64,000 nucleotides of DNA from Penelope pileata (GCA_013396635.1 WBMW01005315.1:1302001-1366000), one strand, 5' to 3'. Shown: positions 53,301 through 61,760, counted from the stretch's first letter. Program-made: numbers and translations. Notes: a model not told the origin generated them from the letters alone.

Positions 53301-56300
53301 AGGTGCATTAAGTTTCATCAAAGAAGGAAAATAGAACTGCTCCGTAAAAGTAAGTGTCAACTGCAAGTATCAGAACAGTGCTCAGTAAACAAAAGATAAA
53401 AATTCCTTTTGTCTCAAATGAAGATTGCTGGACTACTAGTGACCTGAATAGCACCAGGCAAACATGCCCACACTGATCCCTGCATTAAGTAAGGCAAAGC
53501 AAAGTTCATTAGCTTCTAGTTAGACAGAAAAAGTTCAGCATACTACTCATCCAAAATTAAACTGATTTCTCCTATTATCAAAAAAAAGTAGATGAACATA
53601 GATGACATCCTTCCCCTTGCAAAATATAGCAAAAAATAACTATTTAAAGCCCACAACTCCACCTTCTTGCAGGTACAATATAGATGAAAAGTGCAGCGTC
53701 TGTTGACAGGTGGAACGAAGAACTCTCCTCCAAAGGCACAGAAGATGAAGCCAACAGCACCAAGCTGGACTGAAATATCATCTGCACAAACCTTGTGACC
53801 AGTGTGGAAACAGTCTTCACAGGATCACAAGAGTGAGACTTATCACTCAGAAGACGGGATTCAGAAAGAGGTGGCAATAAGTTTTCATCAACCTAAAATT
53901 TCAGATTTAACAGATTCTGCAACTGGTAACACAGATGTAACACACCCCTAAATTTAGCACACCTTGCAGTTCAAGTCTCCTCCATTTCTAGGAATTTTTT
54001 TTCAGCAAACATTTTCCTGGACTTCATGGAGACTGTGTAGGAATGCAGAACAAGTTTTGTCACAGGTTGATCAAGTTTCATGATTCCCTAAGAAAGGCAA
54101 GAGCCACATGGAACAGGCTGTCATCCTTTGGTACAGTCCATGAAAAAAAAATCAACTAAACCACGGTAGACTGATGAAGTCCTGTTGTTTTTTTCTCCAG
54201 TCACTATAGGGGCACTAGAATTGATAAAACATCCATAATTTTTTTTGCAGTTAAACACAAACATACTTTTACTCATTTCCACCCTGAAATAAAACTGGAT
54301 ACCTTGCTGCTATGGCAAACAAGGTCATGTAAAGGACTGTCTTATCCAATCTCAGAATAGAAGAAAGGCCCACTTAACATTCTGCAGCTCTGCAATCAAT
54401 ACAGTACTTTCATTTCCCAGCTCTTCTAATGCTCGTCATGCACAGCATGGATACACGCTTGGTTTCTAGCTTTGGTACCTAACTTAGCTTCCCTGAGGGA
54501 TGCAGCTCCAAACAGACAACAGGACTTCTGCAGAGAACAGAAAGCAACGCACAGAAGCTTGCAGCTAAACGGTATGAAAGAGCCCTACTATTTCCAGGGC
54601 TGAAGCATGTTATCATCAGACTTTAATGCACCTAATTGTACAACACTTGCTCCACTACACACAGCACTCCAAAACCATTTCCTGCACAGCCCCATTGAAA
54701 AGCCACAGCCCCTTTATGGCCCACGTCACTACATTCAACAACTCCAGCTTTGCACCCACTCAGAAGCTTTTGTCTGCAACATGCAGGAGTATAATGCTAG
54801 GGAACTAGACTATCCCCTCTGACCTCAGAGAGCTTTTCCCTCCACCAAAGCCCTCCTCTTCCTTTCCATGCTCTTGCTGGCCTGTGCGAGAAGCAGGAGT
54901 GAACTCACTGGAGCGATTAAATCACACCAGGCAAAGTAAGGCAGCCAGGAGAACTGCACACACAGTCTGTGTGGCAGGAAGCCATTACCAGCAGATTGGG
55001 GAAGGAGCTAATCCCCTTCCCTGGGTGGCAAGACTTGCCAAGATGTTGGCAACAAAAGTCACAAAAAAGACACAACCACCCTCTTCTCCTCACTTCCAGC
55101 AATGCATTCCTACCTTAGCATAATGCTAGTGTTAGTTACTGTGTGGACAAACTTTTTTTTTTTTAATTAAAGACTTGGACTTGCAAATTAAATTGATTAA
55201 GCAACTCTGGACTTTGAGGCTGGTAAAAACCAAAGTTGGTTAAGCCTGGCAGGACAGGGGAGAGGTGTGCCTTTACAAAATGGGGATCACAGACACCTAG
55301 CTTGTGAAGGTAGCCCTGTAAATAATATCTATTAAGGAAGTTGCTCAAGTTGTTTGAAAGAACCAATTAGAATTTAGAAAAAGAAGCTTGACCAATGCCA
55401 CCACAGAGATGCGCAGACATGCAATGCATGATTGGGCAGGTGAACCAGGAACGCTGTAACCCCAAATACTTCAGCCAGTGGGGAAAGGGGGAGGGTCCCA
55501 TGCAGCAGGAGATAGAGAATAAAAAGGGGGTTGCACCCCCCAGAATTGTCAAGGGGACCCCACAGGAATTTAAGCCCCCCGACATCCCCTTATTCGAATA
55601 AAGTTACATTTCAGGACCCCTCTTTGAACATTAACCTCTGGTGACAAGCTTTTCCACACAAGTCCCTCTGAAGCTGGAGGAAAACCAAACCTGGTAAAGT
55701 CTTTCTGAACTGTCACAGTTGTCAAGAGTCCTCAGCTCACCTAAAGAGCAGAGGGCAGCAGGTGCAATTGAGCCTTGGGTCCTTTTTCTTCTCCCTCCCC
55801 TGTTCCACAATTACTGTGTGTGCAATCGCTCTACTGAAGTCAAACACACTGTACGAAGACTTCTGATGATCCAGGAAGAATAGAACACCAGAATATTCAC
55901 CTTCTAGTTCAAGAGCCTCAAAACAATCCCACAATAATGACAACTGCACCAAATTCACGATTCAAATATTCTTCAATTAACTGTTTAGCTATTTCAAAAA
56001 GATGGAAACAAGTAAATCTCCTCACCTCCCACCTCACAATTAGCAAACTAACAGTTGTTTCCTTTGTACTGCTTAAGGTCCGTGGTTCTCAGCAGGAAAA
56101 CCTGCTGCTTCTCCTGGCAGCATCCCATAGTCCCCTTGGAAAAAGGAGGGGGCAGAACCGAAAGAGAGCACACACTGACAATTGCAGTGTTTTGTTTTTT
56201 TTTTTTTTTCAGAGATCACTATTCAGCAGCTCTTCAGAAAGAAGTGAATTAAAAATTTTATTTCACTTTTTTTTTTAAAAAAAAGGCAAAATTTGGGACA

Positions 56301-59300
56301 AGGCCATGAAGAACTAAAATCTAACAATGAATGAAAATGCAAACATGAAGCATATCATCCACAGCTATCAAACTCCGCGTTCACCTGTCTTCCCAATCTT
56401 GACACATTTGAGACTTAAGGGGGAAAAAAGGGAATACATACGAAATGTTCCTTATTATCTTTAATCATTGTATTAATACATTATCAGTCTCATATCACGT
56501 GCTTAGTCTTTAAGGGAAGTTCTGCCCCTGCTTGATCTCCCGACAACAGGTTAAAAATCCCTATGGCCTAATAACAATTTGAGATACCCCAGCTCCTTCA
56601 AACACAGTAAATGAGATGGTTGGAATATCAGTCTTTCAGGCAGCTGCATCAAAGTACTGGAGCAAACTCTTTGCCATCTTACTTAAAGGTCATTAAAAAT
56701 AAGAAAGGTCACTTAATCTACTGGTCCATTGCAGCAGATACAGGGGCTGTGATCTGCCAGATGCCTCAGTTTATGTTCCACGAATTCTGGCAACCTCAGT
56801 GTCTTCTTTTCTCCGAACAGTAACATATCCAAACATAACAACCTTCCTGAACCAATGCCATCACCAGCAAAATCAACTGCTACTGAAATCTGATGTTTTT
56901 TCTTCAACAGGTAAGAGATGCTGATGCAATGGTATCGTTGGAAGGAAGGGAAACCTGAAAACTTTGTGGTCAACAATTAAGGGTTGAAAGAGTTTAAACA
57001 GGCTTAGCTAGTTTCCTACAATCTTTGCATCCATGAGAAACCAGGTGAGTTCTTAAAAGCTCAAATGAACAAGGCTCAAGAACAGCATAGTTTAAAAATG
57101 AAATAATTGGATGGGAAGGGAGAAGCACAGTTTCACTGATCCACTCTGTAAAAGGGTCCTAAATAGCATTTGCAAGCAGCCTTCTTAAAGAGTAAAAATA
57201 TCTGTTTCAGCACTTGCTCACAGTCTCTAAATTTCAAACCAACACAAGCAAATCCTTCCAGCTGGGGATAAGGCACCACATAGAAAACAGAGAAGATTGT
57301 TCAGCCAAGAGGGAGAAATGTCAAAGAATTGACAGCCATAAATGGACAGATGTGTTTTTCAAACGGAGGAAGCCAAAACAGTGGCCTTGTATAGCACTTA
57401 CAAAATTCACACTTACCATAAGGTTTTAACATGTTTACCAGAGAAAACTATATTTGGCCTTGATAAAGAAAGCAGGCAAGACAGCAAGCTGGCAACTTGA
57501 TGGAGGCAGCATATGGCAAAATAAGTTACCTACCATCATGAACAAGAGAAAGTTCATAGTATCTCTGCAGCAATCTGCTACTTAGAACAACCCAGCAACA
57601 ACCTCTGCGAGGAATCATGCTGTTTATGTACCAATGCTAAGCAATCTTTCCAGTACCAGACCTTAGTTCTATGTTAAAAAAGAAAAATTATCAGATGACA
57701 TGCCAGAAAGCTTGTAGCCATCACAGCGATTTCAGATACTGGCATATTACAGTGCAACCGCCACACACATATTTGACAGCTCTCCATTTTTCAAGACATG
57801 ACTCAGTGACACATCTGAGTGAAAAGCATTCCCCGCACTGCACACGAAGCAAAACAATCCAGATAGTCATACGTGGACTTGTCACAAGTTTTTAAGAGAA
57901 AAGAAGCTGTGAATCTCTATTAGATATGCTGAAACAATTTTAAAATCACTGCAGGTTTACCACACTGCCGTGTTTTTCTGAACAGCTTTGGTTGCAGCAC
58001 TGCTTGGATAACTACACCACAGAGCCTAGAATAGTCGAAGAAGAGGCTTCTGGGAGATTTTTGGTAGGGTAATAGTTCTGCAGTTACAGCAGCCTGCAAA
58101 CACTGCTGAAGTACAAATATCAACTTTGAGGTGTCAGTAGTTGGGCTTCACTCCTTCACTCGGATCCACTCTAGTTGCTGCTACCCTGGCTGCCTCTAAA
58201 GATTACCATGGTCACCTGCTGCAATGGAAGGAAGAAAAAGCTCTCTCAGTTTGACATCCTGAAGAAAAAATGGGTCAGGAACATATTTGACAAAGCTCTT
58301 AAGAAGAAAAAAAACAAAACACATTCACAGGTAAGCAGCTTGCTCTGGCTTAAAGATACCAGAAAAGGAACCTCAGCCACGCACGGTGGAAGGCGTGAGG
58401 GATACCCTCAGTTATTAAAATCATGAGTTGGCAGAGGGAGGAGCAGTTTCAGCTCACCTCTGTCCATGCCTGCAAACATTCAGTTGAGGCTGAACAGGTT
58501 CTCAGATCTGCGGAAAGCCTTATCTGCTCCACTTACAGCATGGATAAACCAGTTCAAGTACTTCTGTGTGAATGTGAAGCAAGCAATCTGGGAGGTTAAA
58601 CCAGTTCTTAAGAACAGCCAGGTTCTCTGGCACGGTGGAAAAGAGTGGCCACCTCAGGTACGCACAATCTGTAATTAAGACAACTCTATTTTCCCTTCTA
58701 AATGAGTGGTTTCCCAAGAATCATTACGGGACTTGAAAGAAAAGCCAGGCAAAAAAATCTTGTTTATACAACTAGTTTCACTGAGGAATAAAAAACTTCA
58801 CTGCATTTTTTGCGAATTTCATCTGTCTTTGAAGTCTTTGAAACTGAGACCACCTTTCCTCTTTTTTTTTTTTTTTTTCTTCCGAGGCAGCTTCAAATCC
58901 ACACTCACAGAAGTACCGAAATTGTAAAAACAATGCGTAACTCTATGCATTCAGTTAGGAAACACACTGACTAATTCTATTATTTTTTTTAAAGAAGGAT
59001 TTACTAATATTTCTGATCACCAAAAAGCAGCTAGTTTCTTGATTAGCTCAATGGGATGGAAAGGCTGGAAATGCAAAGGGATCCACGTGGCCATTGTTAC
59101 AGACTCCACTGGACAGGTCATGCAGTTTAAGGGCCAAAGATTATCAGTGCTAATTACTGCTCCAATATGTCATGATCGTATGACTGAGTGGTAATTCCTA
59201 CAGATGGTCAACTACACAAGATTTTTTTTCCATTACTTTGAATTCTCTCTCTCTCTAAGCTTCCCTTTTTTTTTTTCTTCTACGCTTTCAGTTTTTTTGT

Positions 59301-61711
59301 ACCAGTTTAGGTATTTCAATGGCTTACATTTTTAAGGAAAGTGAATTTTTTTTTCAGTGGTAATTGAGACAATTGAATTGGTGAGCAGCAGTCTCAAATG
59401 TAGCAAGGAAAATAACTGCGAGCTGTTTCCACTGTTCTTCGGAGCAAGCCAAGACAAATCAATGCTAGCTTTACTGACATGCAACAGACTGCTGTCCTGG
59501 TTTCGGCTGGGACAGAACGTGTCTTGGATGTCTCATGAGAATCATGTTGGTAACACACCAACACTTTTGTTGTTGCACTGCAGTTCTCAAGGACCTTTCA
59601 GCTTCTCTCCAGCAAGGAGCTACAGGAGGCAGCACCAGGACAGCTGACCCAGCGTGGCCAAAGGGATGTCCCATGCCATATGGTGTTGCGCTGAAGAATA
59701 CAACTAGGGAGAGCTGGCTGGGGTGCAGCAACTGCCTGGAGATTGGCTGAGCACTGGTCAGCAGGTGGGGAGCAACCACATTGTGCACCACTTGTTCTGT
59801 ATATTCTTTCATTGTTGCTATATATTTTCCCTTCCTTTTTTTGTCCTATTTAATTGTCTTTATCTCAACTCATGAGTTTCACTTTTTTATGATTCTCTTT
59901 CTCATGCCACTGGCAGGAAGTGAACGAACAGCTGTGCAGTGCTGAGCGCCTCCAGGAGTAACCGTACACATAGACTCGTCCTCCTGGTCTCCACAGACAA
60001 GAACTGGTGACTCCTACTTCCTACAAAGAGCAATCCAGCCTGCACTGGATCTGACCATATGCAAATGTTGACAAAGCAAGCCTTCAAAACACATACAAAC
60101 CTCTGGTTTGTACCACGTTCAGTTGTAGAAGGAATTCTTCTGGGGAGGAGGACAGAAGCCACTGCCTTCTTCCACTGTGTTTTGTGTTCTCCTTTGCTAG
60201 CTAGCTAACACCTTAGCACTACAAAACTAAAAAAAATATTTCTATTGAAATATGAACACCTCAAAATCAAACAGCATATTTAAGTAATGACATATTGGAA
60301 TACTTTTCCTTTTGAGGCCTTTTCAGAGAAACCAGACTTCTACGCAGACGCTACACCTCAAAAACATCTGCTCAAGTTCAACTATTTTGCTCAGCCCATG
60401 ACTGGGTAATGGGCAGGACCAACAGCTCCAATCACTCCTAACAGACCCGTGTCCGACAAGAGAAAGTTCAGTCTTGTTGATGGAAAATTCGGCAGTGACT
60501 CACAGGGTTCAGGTACCACAGCCTCATGCTCCAAGGAAGGCCCTCATCTGCTGGTTACCTGGAAATCAAGGCAGTTAAGAAGGCACCAGGAATGCAGCTG
60601 CCTGCCAGGTATGTATTTAAGCTTATCCTTCTCCCAGAAGCACGGCTGCTTTATGGCCAGAGAGATCCAGAAGAGAGATCTAACACAGCTAACATGGAAA
60701 CAGACGTTGGCAACATGTGTCAACAGATCTTCTTCTCCCGTGACCCCAGCAGGCCTTCCTCTTCCTCCTGCTGCTGAGCCCTTCTCTGCAGGATGCACAC
60801 ACATCTACTTCCTCAAATTCTACCAGAGACGGGACTTCCATTCCCAACACCTGGCACGGGAAGCCAGAAGCAGGACGTGTAGCCAGCTGTGGTGGGAACA
60901 CAAAGACTGGCGAGGATGCAAAGGAAGGAAGCAGGAGCAGAGCGCGTCACTTCTGACCCGTACCAAGCAGCGGTGCAGCCAGGGCACTGCGTACACACTC
61001 CTCCCAAAACCTCAGCCTCCTGCACCTCCCAGGGCACCTGCTCACCTCTAACAAGCCCTGTGCCTCCACCGCTCAGCTCCTCGCTTAATCTCAGAGAGAA
61101 GCAACCTATTGTTCCTCGGCAGTCTATCAGTCACCATCACAGCTCTGACCTCACACCTCCAAACTCCTACAGCACAGGACAGATTTCAGCCGTCGGGTCT
61201 GAGACCGGCGGGGACCAATGCCACCCAGGCACAGCGGCTCCTGACAGAGCCGCGGCCCCGTGCTGCGCTGCGGGCACGCCCGAGGCCCAGCGCGGCTGCA
61301 GGCCCCGCTCCAACGCCCGCTGCGCCCTCCGCACGTTCCCGGGATGCCCACGGGCCCAGCTCCAGGCTGCAGCGCGGGGGCAGCCCCTGGGCTCAGCGGG
61401 TACCTCCGACCCCGCCGGTGCACCGGGCAGGGAGCGTTAATGGGGAGCGCAGGCAGAGACGGGACGGACCGGGCCCTCCAGGCCAGGCCGCAGCGGCGGG
61501 CCCTCGCCCGCACCGCCCGCTGCCCGCATGCCCGGGCCGCGCCGCTCCTTTGTTCCGCGCAGCGCCCGCAGACCGGCGGGGCGTAGGCGGGGCCCAGCGC
61601 TCGGCCGGCGGAGGGGAGCGAAGCCGCGGCGCGGTCCGTGCGGGCAGCACTCACCCAGGTGAGGAGGCTCTCGCCGAGCTCGGCCCGCTCCAGGCTCTCC
61701 ACGTTGAACAT
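4150..61711 (-). CDS. HOOK3: HOOK3, Hook microtubule-tethering protein 3 (16 coding exons, 3' end outside window)
   Basis: HOOK3 is a cytoplasmic adaptor that links dynein-dynactin to cargo and activates processive transport toward microtubule minus ends; it is also tied to Golgi and centrosome positioning. Sixteen exons join in frame to 540 codons, compared with about 718 residues in human HOOK3. Order: Hook domain (calponin-homology-like, about residues 1-160), then a long coiled coil from about residue 165 on. The match to HOOK3 rather than HOOK1 or HOOK2 rests on stretches I recognise, such as KKKLEDLGDLRRQVKLLEEK in exon 11 and SDSLAAEIVTPEI in exon 14. Q147 and I154, known dynein light intermediate chain contacts, are present. 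Start at 61711 has G at -3 and lies in a CpG island. All introns are GT-AG. No frameshift or internal stop was seen, so this is a functional gene. The C-terminal cargo-binding exons must lie to the left of base 1. Recognition is from memory, not alignment. Confidence 0.97.
4570..5810 (-). mobile_element. Old CR1 LINE fragment (3' part, minus orientation)
   Basis: On the plus strand this reads as the reverse complement of avian CR1: gttggaagagacctcctgag near 4575, tgttgcctcttgtcctttca near 4793, aagctgaacaaacccatcct near 4912, then the region normally reading as the capsule of CR1 ORF2 3' end. It is heavily diverged with indels and has no open frame, so it is an ancient dead copy. The left boundary is fairly clear; the portion beyond 5640 is less certain. 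Confidence 0.75.
5815..6060 (-). mobile_element. Second CR1 3' fragment (minus orientation)
   Basis: Begins again with the CR1 3' region (ctctccgggcaacctattcc near 5831; cacagtaaagaaggatcttc near 5868; cagatatttataaacactga near 5977). Because this segment repeats a part already represented in the preceding fragment, it is a separate insertion or a rearranged copy lying directly next to it. Confidence 0.8.
6224..6364 (-). CDS. HOOK3: HOOK3 coding exon 15 (residues 464-511)
   Basis: 141 bp encoding EKLIRLQHENKILKLNQEGS, then DNEKIALLQSLLDDANLRKN and ELETEN, resuming the coiled coil. Acceptor tgtgtttag|GGA, donor AACAG|gtaaga. An old CR1 fragment ends about 165 bp downstream of its donor in intron 15. 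Confidence 0.97.
6365..7953 (-). other. HOOK3 intron 14
   Basis: 1.6-kb intron. A somewhat GC-richer patch around 6830-7060 carries chance open frames on both strands. No repeat family or gene recognised. Confidence 0.85.
7954..8023 (-). CDS. HOOK3: HOOK3 coding exon 14 (residues 441-464), coiled-coil break
   Basis: 70 bp encoding GLMPLGRQEPSDSLAAEIVT then PEI, with split codons at both ends (K464, AA|G). Three prolines and two glycines mark a conserved interruption between the two long coiled coils. Acceptor cgcacttcag|GA, donor AAATAAA|gtaagc. Confidence 0.97.
8024..8573 (-). other. HOOK3 intron 13
   Basis: 550-bp AT-rich intron, the shortest in the window. Nothing recognised in it. Confidence 0.9.
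8574..8661 (-). CDS. HOOK3: HOOK3 coding exon 13 (residues 412-441)
   Basis: 88 bp encoding RLRTERDSLKETIEELRCVQ then AQEGQLTTT and the first base of a glycine codon. Acceptor attattcag|AGA, donor ACAG|gtaaag. Coiled coil running into the central break. Confidence 0.97.
8662..11494 (-). other. HOOK3 intron 12
   Basis: 2.8-kb AT-rich intron. I see no repeat or gene signal that I can name. Confidence 0.85.
11495..11605 (-). CDS. HOOK3: HOOK3 coding exon 12 (residues 375-411)
   Basis: 111 bp coiled-coil exon encoding AVELQNRLSEESKKADKLDY then ECKRLKEKVDSLQKEKD. Acceptor ttctcacag|GCA, donor GAT|gtaagt, phase 0 on both ends. Confidence 0.97.
11606..14961 (-). other. HOOK3 intron 11
   Basis: 3.4-kb intron containing a 22-base A run at 12961-12982. 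Otherwise AT-rich unique sequence without recognised elements. Confidence 0.85.
12961..12982. repeat. Poly-A homopolymer, 22 bases
   Basis: Uninterrupted A run inside intron 11, without an adjoining repeat element that I recognise. Confidence 0.95.
14962..15163 (-). CDS. HOOK3: HOOK3 coding exon 11 (residues 307-374)
   Basis: The longest exon here, 202 bp. Contains HSSDKVAKLESQVESYKKKL, then EDLGDLRRQVKLLEEKNTMY and MQNTVSLEEELRKANAARSQ, then LETYKRQ. This block is characteristic of HOOK3. Acceptor tccttccag|G, donor CAG|gtgaga. Confidence 0.98.
15164..15966 (-). other. HOOK3 intron 10
   Basis: 800-bp intron. Unique sequence, nothing recognised. Confidence 0.9.
15967..16107 (-). CDS. HOOK3: HOOK3 coding exon 10 (residues 260-307)
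   Basis: 141 bp coiled-coil exon that includes LEAAKDDYRIRCEELEKEIA, then ELRQQTEELTTLAEEAQSLK and DEIDVL. Acceptor ttctacag|A, donor CTCAG|gtacaa, which is weak at +4 to +6. Split arginine codons lie at both ends. Confidence 0.97.
16108..16751 (-). other. HOOK3 intron 9
   Basis: 640-bp intron. Unique AT-rich sequence, nothing recognised. Confidence 0.9.
16752..16915 (-). CDS. HOOK3: HOOK3 coding exon 9 (residues 206-260)
   Basis: 164 bp. The peptide begins VAALQEEKSSLLAENQILME, contains the non-helical insert SDSIEDPNSPAGRRH, then returns to coiled coil (LQTQLEQLQEETF). Acceptor taaaacag|GTT, donor TTCAG|gtaggg, splitting an arginine codon. Confidence 0.97.
16916..18072 (-). other. HOOK3 intron 8
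   Basis: 1.2-kb intron. Short CT-rich patch near 17690-17715 and an A run near 18010; nothing else. Confidence 0.9.
18073..18156 (-). CDS. HOOK3: HOOK3 coding exon 8 (residues 178-205)
   Basis: 84 bp encoding LKKTTEELNEALSTKEEIAQ then RCHELDMQ, the start of the long coiled coil with leucines and charged residues in heptad spacing. Acceptor gtggtag|CTG has an interrupted T/G-rich tract. Donor CAG|gtaggt. Both ends phase 0. Confidence 0.96.
18157..19586 (-). other. HOOK3 intron 7
   Basis: 1.4-kb intron with a very AT-rich segment at about 18838-18900 (tracts of A and T with little else). No named element. Confidence 0.9.
19587..19649 (-). CDS. HOOK3: HOOK3 coding exon 7 (residues 157-177)
   Basis: 63 bp encoding LMSKESPVSVGNDAYVDLDR plus Q, the linker between Hook domain and coiled coil. 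Acceptor aattgcag|TTG, donor CAG|gtatct. The residue before GND is V here and A in human as I remember. Confidence 0.96.
19650..25282 (-). other. HOOK3 intron 6
   Basis: 5.6-kb intron. Contains one short CR1 remnant near 21740. The rest is AT-rich unique sequence; open frames such as those near 20534-20905 and 21436-21747 resemble no family I know. Confidence 0.85.
21738..21840 (-). mobile_element. Short CR1 LINE remnant (minus orientation)
   Basis: Reads ccctgctcaagcagagacac followed soon by ggctgcccaggaccacat, which matches the reverse complement of the CR1 3' region. About 100 bp remain, with no tail visible. Confidence 0.7.
25283..25350 (-). CDS. HOOK3: HOOK3 coding exon 6 (residues 134-156), dynein-LIC contact helix
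   Basis: 68 bp completing E134 and encoding YIQTIMMMEESVQHVVMTAI then QE. Counting from the start codon puts Q at 147 and I at 154, the two residues known from published mutagenesis of HOOK3 to be needed for binding the dynein light intermediate chain helix. Acceptor attttcag|AG, donor GAG|gtatga. T138 replaces the alanine I recall in human. Confidence 0.97.
25351..27379 (-). other. HOOK3 intron 5
   Basis: 2.0-kb AT-rich intron with no recognised repeat or gene. Confidence 0.9.
27380..27512 (-). CDS. HOOK3: HOOK3 coding exon 5 (residues 90-134)
   Basis: 133 bp encoding ILGQQINDFTLPDVNLIGEH, then ADAAELGRMLQLILGCAVNC and EQKQ, the most conserved part of the Hook domain. Acceptor tttgtacag|ATT, donor CAAG|gtatta, ending one base into the codon for E134. 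Confidence 0.97.
28574..28636. repeat. Two-copy 32-bp tandem duplication containing an N, followed by poly-T
   Basis: ttcatatggttttcc occurs at 28574 and again at 28606, each followed by a similar C-rich segment. A 21-base T run follows at 28634-28654. The N at 28605 lies exactly at the copy junction, so an assembly artefact is possible. Confidence 0.8.
29820..30305 (+). mobile_element. ERVL-like solo LTR (avian endogenous retrovirus), plus orientation
   Basis: Shares landmarks with a common avian LTR family: a purine-rich GAGGAGGAAGGAG-type block near 29970, ggtggaagaaagtagaattg near 30040, gagcctgttttgactgtgat near 30171, tccttatctcaacct at 30214 and gaggagggggagtgggagca near 30267. The expected AATAAA region is degraded (attaatcagtaatg), indicating age. 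No internal retroviral genes flank it, so it is a solo LTR. Ends are approximate. Confidence 0.75.
30894..30944 (-). CDS. HOOK3: HOOK3 coding exon 4 (residues 73-89), possible recursive-splice exon
   Basis: 51 bp encoding VSNLKKILKGILDYNHE, a helix of the Hook domain. Acceptor is a good pyrimidine tract ending caaatag, followed at once by GTAAGC, so the exon's first six bases match the 5' splice consensus. Donor GAG|gtaagg. The exon is exactly 17 codons and phase 0 on both sides, so skipping it would keep frame but delete a core helix. Human has I at residue 73 as I recall; the V here creates the GT. Confidence 0.95.
33783..34025 (-). mobile_element. CR1 LINE 3' end (minus orientation)
   Basis: Clear match to the reverse complement of the avian CR1 3' end: catagaatcagaatcacaca at 33784 (the 3' terminal microsatellite), then accttaaagcccactcagtt, tccatgggcagggctgccac and tccagggatggggcatccac. 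The least diverged CR1 in the window. 5'-truncated as usual for CR1. Confidence 0.92.
38273..38312. repeat. Poly-A homopolymer, 40 bases
   Basis: The longest homopolymer in the window, 436 bp downstream of the exon 3 donor in the sense of transcription. On the transcribed minus strand it is a U-rich run. Confidence 0.95.
38748..38820 (-). CDS. HOOK3: HOOK3 coding exon 3 (residues 48-72)
   Basis: 73 bp encoding DPVYFDENWLNRIKTEVGDN followed by WRLK, part of the Hook domain. Acceptor tatttcag|AGA. The donor AAG|gtattt is weak beyond the first bases. This matters because the next exon starts with a near-perfect donor sequence (see findings). Confidence 0.96.
42371..42545. repeat. Diverged 103-bp tandem duplication
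   Basis: Segments starting ataaagttggcaaggccaat (42371) and ataaaatcggcaaggccagc (42474) are similar over about 70 bases, both continuing through cttcttcac and caacaacttcattgtctt. The copies differ at several positions, so the duplication is not recent. Confidence 0.85.
45590..45890 (+). mobile_element. CR1 LINE 3' fragment (plus orientation)
   Basis: Reads in the CR1 sense: aggctgtgagcacaaactga near 45652, tatggagtctccactcttcc near 45734, catgggcaacctgccctagc near 45783, gccttccaaccttgactgtt near 45849. Opposite in orientation to the gene and to the other CR1 pieces. Boundaries approximate. Confidence 0.85.
46759..46844 (-). CDS. HOOK3: HOOK3 coding exon 2 (residues 20-48)
   Basis: 86 bp encoding a peptide that begins IQTFNVEAPCQTVEDL and ends VVMAQVLQK plus a split isoleucine codon (AT|A). 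It is Hook-domain sequence. Acceptor ccctcag|ATC, donor AAAAAT|gtaaga. The joined frame with exons 1 and 3 reads straight into DPVYFDENW. Small substitutions relative to human as remembered: D26E and N37S. Confidence 0.96.
47487..47550. repeat. Perfect 31-bp tandem duplication (two copies)
   Basis: The unit beginning ggcaaatggcaaggaccact occurs at 47487-47517 and again at 47518-47548 without a mismatch, followed by two further matching bases. Identity implies a recent event or an assembly duplication. Confidence 0.95.
51492..52540 (-). mobile_element. ERVL-like solo LTR with GC-rich internal repeats, minus orientation
   Basis: Reverse complement of the same avian LTR family seen at 29.8 kb. 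The 3' end is at 51492 (tgtggtggtttcacactgat on plus, so ...CCACCACA on minus). AATAAA lies at 51680-51675 on minus. The 15-mer tccttatctcaacct (minus, 51614-51600) is identical to that at 30214. The 51780-52440 part is strongly GC-rich with recurring ctgctcca and cgtgggct motifs and makes long chance open frames on both strands. No retroviral genes adjoin. The high-coordinate end is approximate. Confidence 0.8.
52054..52118. repeat. Two-copy 33-bp repeat within the LTR
   Basis: tgctccgcgccgtgcccgtg occurs at 52063 and 52096 with flanking gtggaaat and gtggagat. An N at 52086 lies between the copies. Typical of the internal repeats in this LTR's GC-rich block. Confidence 0.85.
55140..55717 (+). 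mobile_element. Probable solo LTR of an avian endogenous retrovirus, plus orientation
   Basis: LTR-like layout: possible 5' TGTG end at 55140, a TATA-like aataaaaagg at 55518, AATAAA at 55597 and a possible 3' end ...GTCACA at 55717. Flanks gttac and gttgt could be a degraded 5-bp target duplication. The C-rich, G-rich core around 55480-55585 differs from the surrounding AT-rich intron. I do not recognise the family; no coding remnants are seen. Confidence 0.6.
59493..59960 (+). mobile_element. Solo LTR of an avian endogenous retrovirus, plus orientation
   Basis: Begins tgtcctggtttcggctggga, a start I know from avian ERVK-type LTRs, then atgagaatcatgttggtaac, aaggacctttcagcttctct, aggacagctgacccagcgtg and gatgtcccatgccatatggt, and ends with tctttatctcaactcatgag and gaagtgaacgaacagctgtg. 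The usual terminal CCACGACA end was not found, so the 3' tip is missing or diverged. No internal genes. Confidence 0.8.
61655..61711 (-). CDS. HOOK3: HOOK3 coding exon 1 (residues 1-19)
   Basis: Encodes MFNVESLERAELGESLLTW, the first helix of the Hook domain; human reads almost the same, with S3 and C13 as I recall. The start codon context is GCCATGT with G at -3. The frame stays open upstream for some 55 codons but contains no ATG, so 61711 is the only sensible start. Donor is TGG|gtgagt, phase 0. Confidence 0.96.
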
Positions 61712-61760
61712 GGCGGGGCGCGGCCCGAGGCACTGCTGCCGGCACCGCTCAACTNGCCCT
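61712..61760 (-). other. HOOK3 5' untranslated region (proximal part)
   Basis: GC-rich sequence directly upstream of the start codon; the frame is open but lacks an ATG. It includes an N at 61755. The transcription start cannot be read from sequence alone. Confidence 0.6.

Larger units (their letters stand above)
46845..61654 (-). other. HOOK3 intron 1
   Basis: 14.8-kb first intron, the longest here. It contains three solo LTRs (51492-52540, 55140-55717, 59493-59960), a perfect 31-bp tandem duplication at 47487-47550, and a GC-richer patch at 49870-50100 that I cannot name. Remaining sequence is unrecognised. Confidence 0.88.

Noticed and set aside
53644..53877. Minus-strand open frame with serine-rich and hydrophobic stretches
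   Set aside because: No family resemblance, no splice context in frame with HOOK3; probably chance.
60449..61051. 200-codon plus-strand open frame upstream of the island
   Set aside because: No recognisable domain, overlapped by other frames on both strands, and it lies inside HOOK3 intron 1. Not supported as a gene without transcript evidence.
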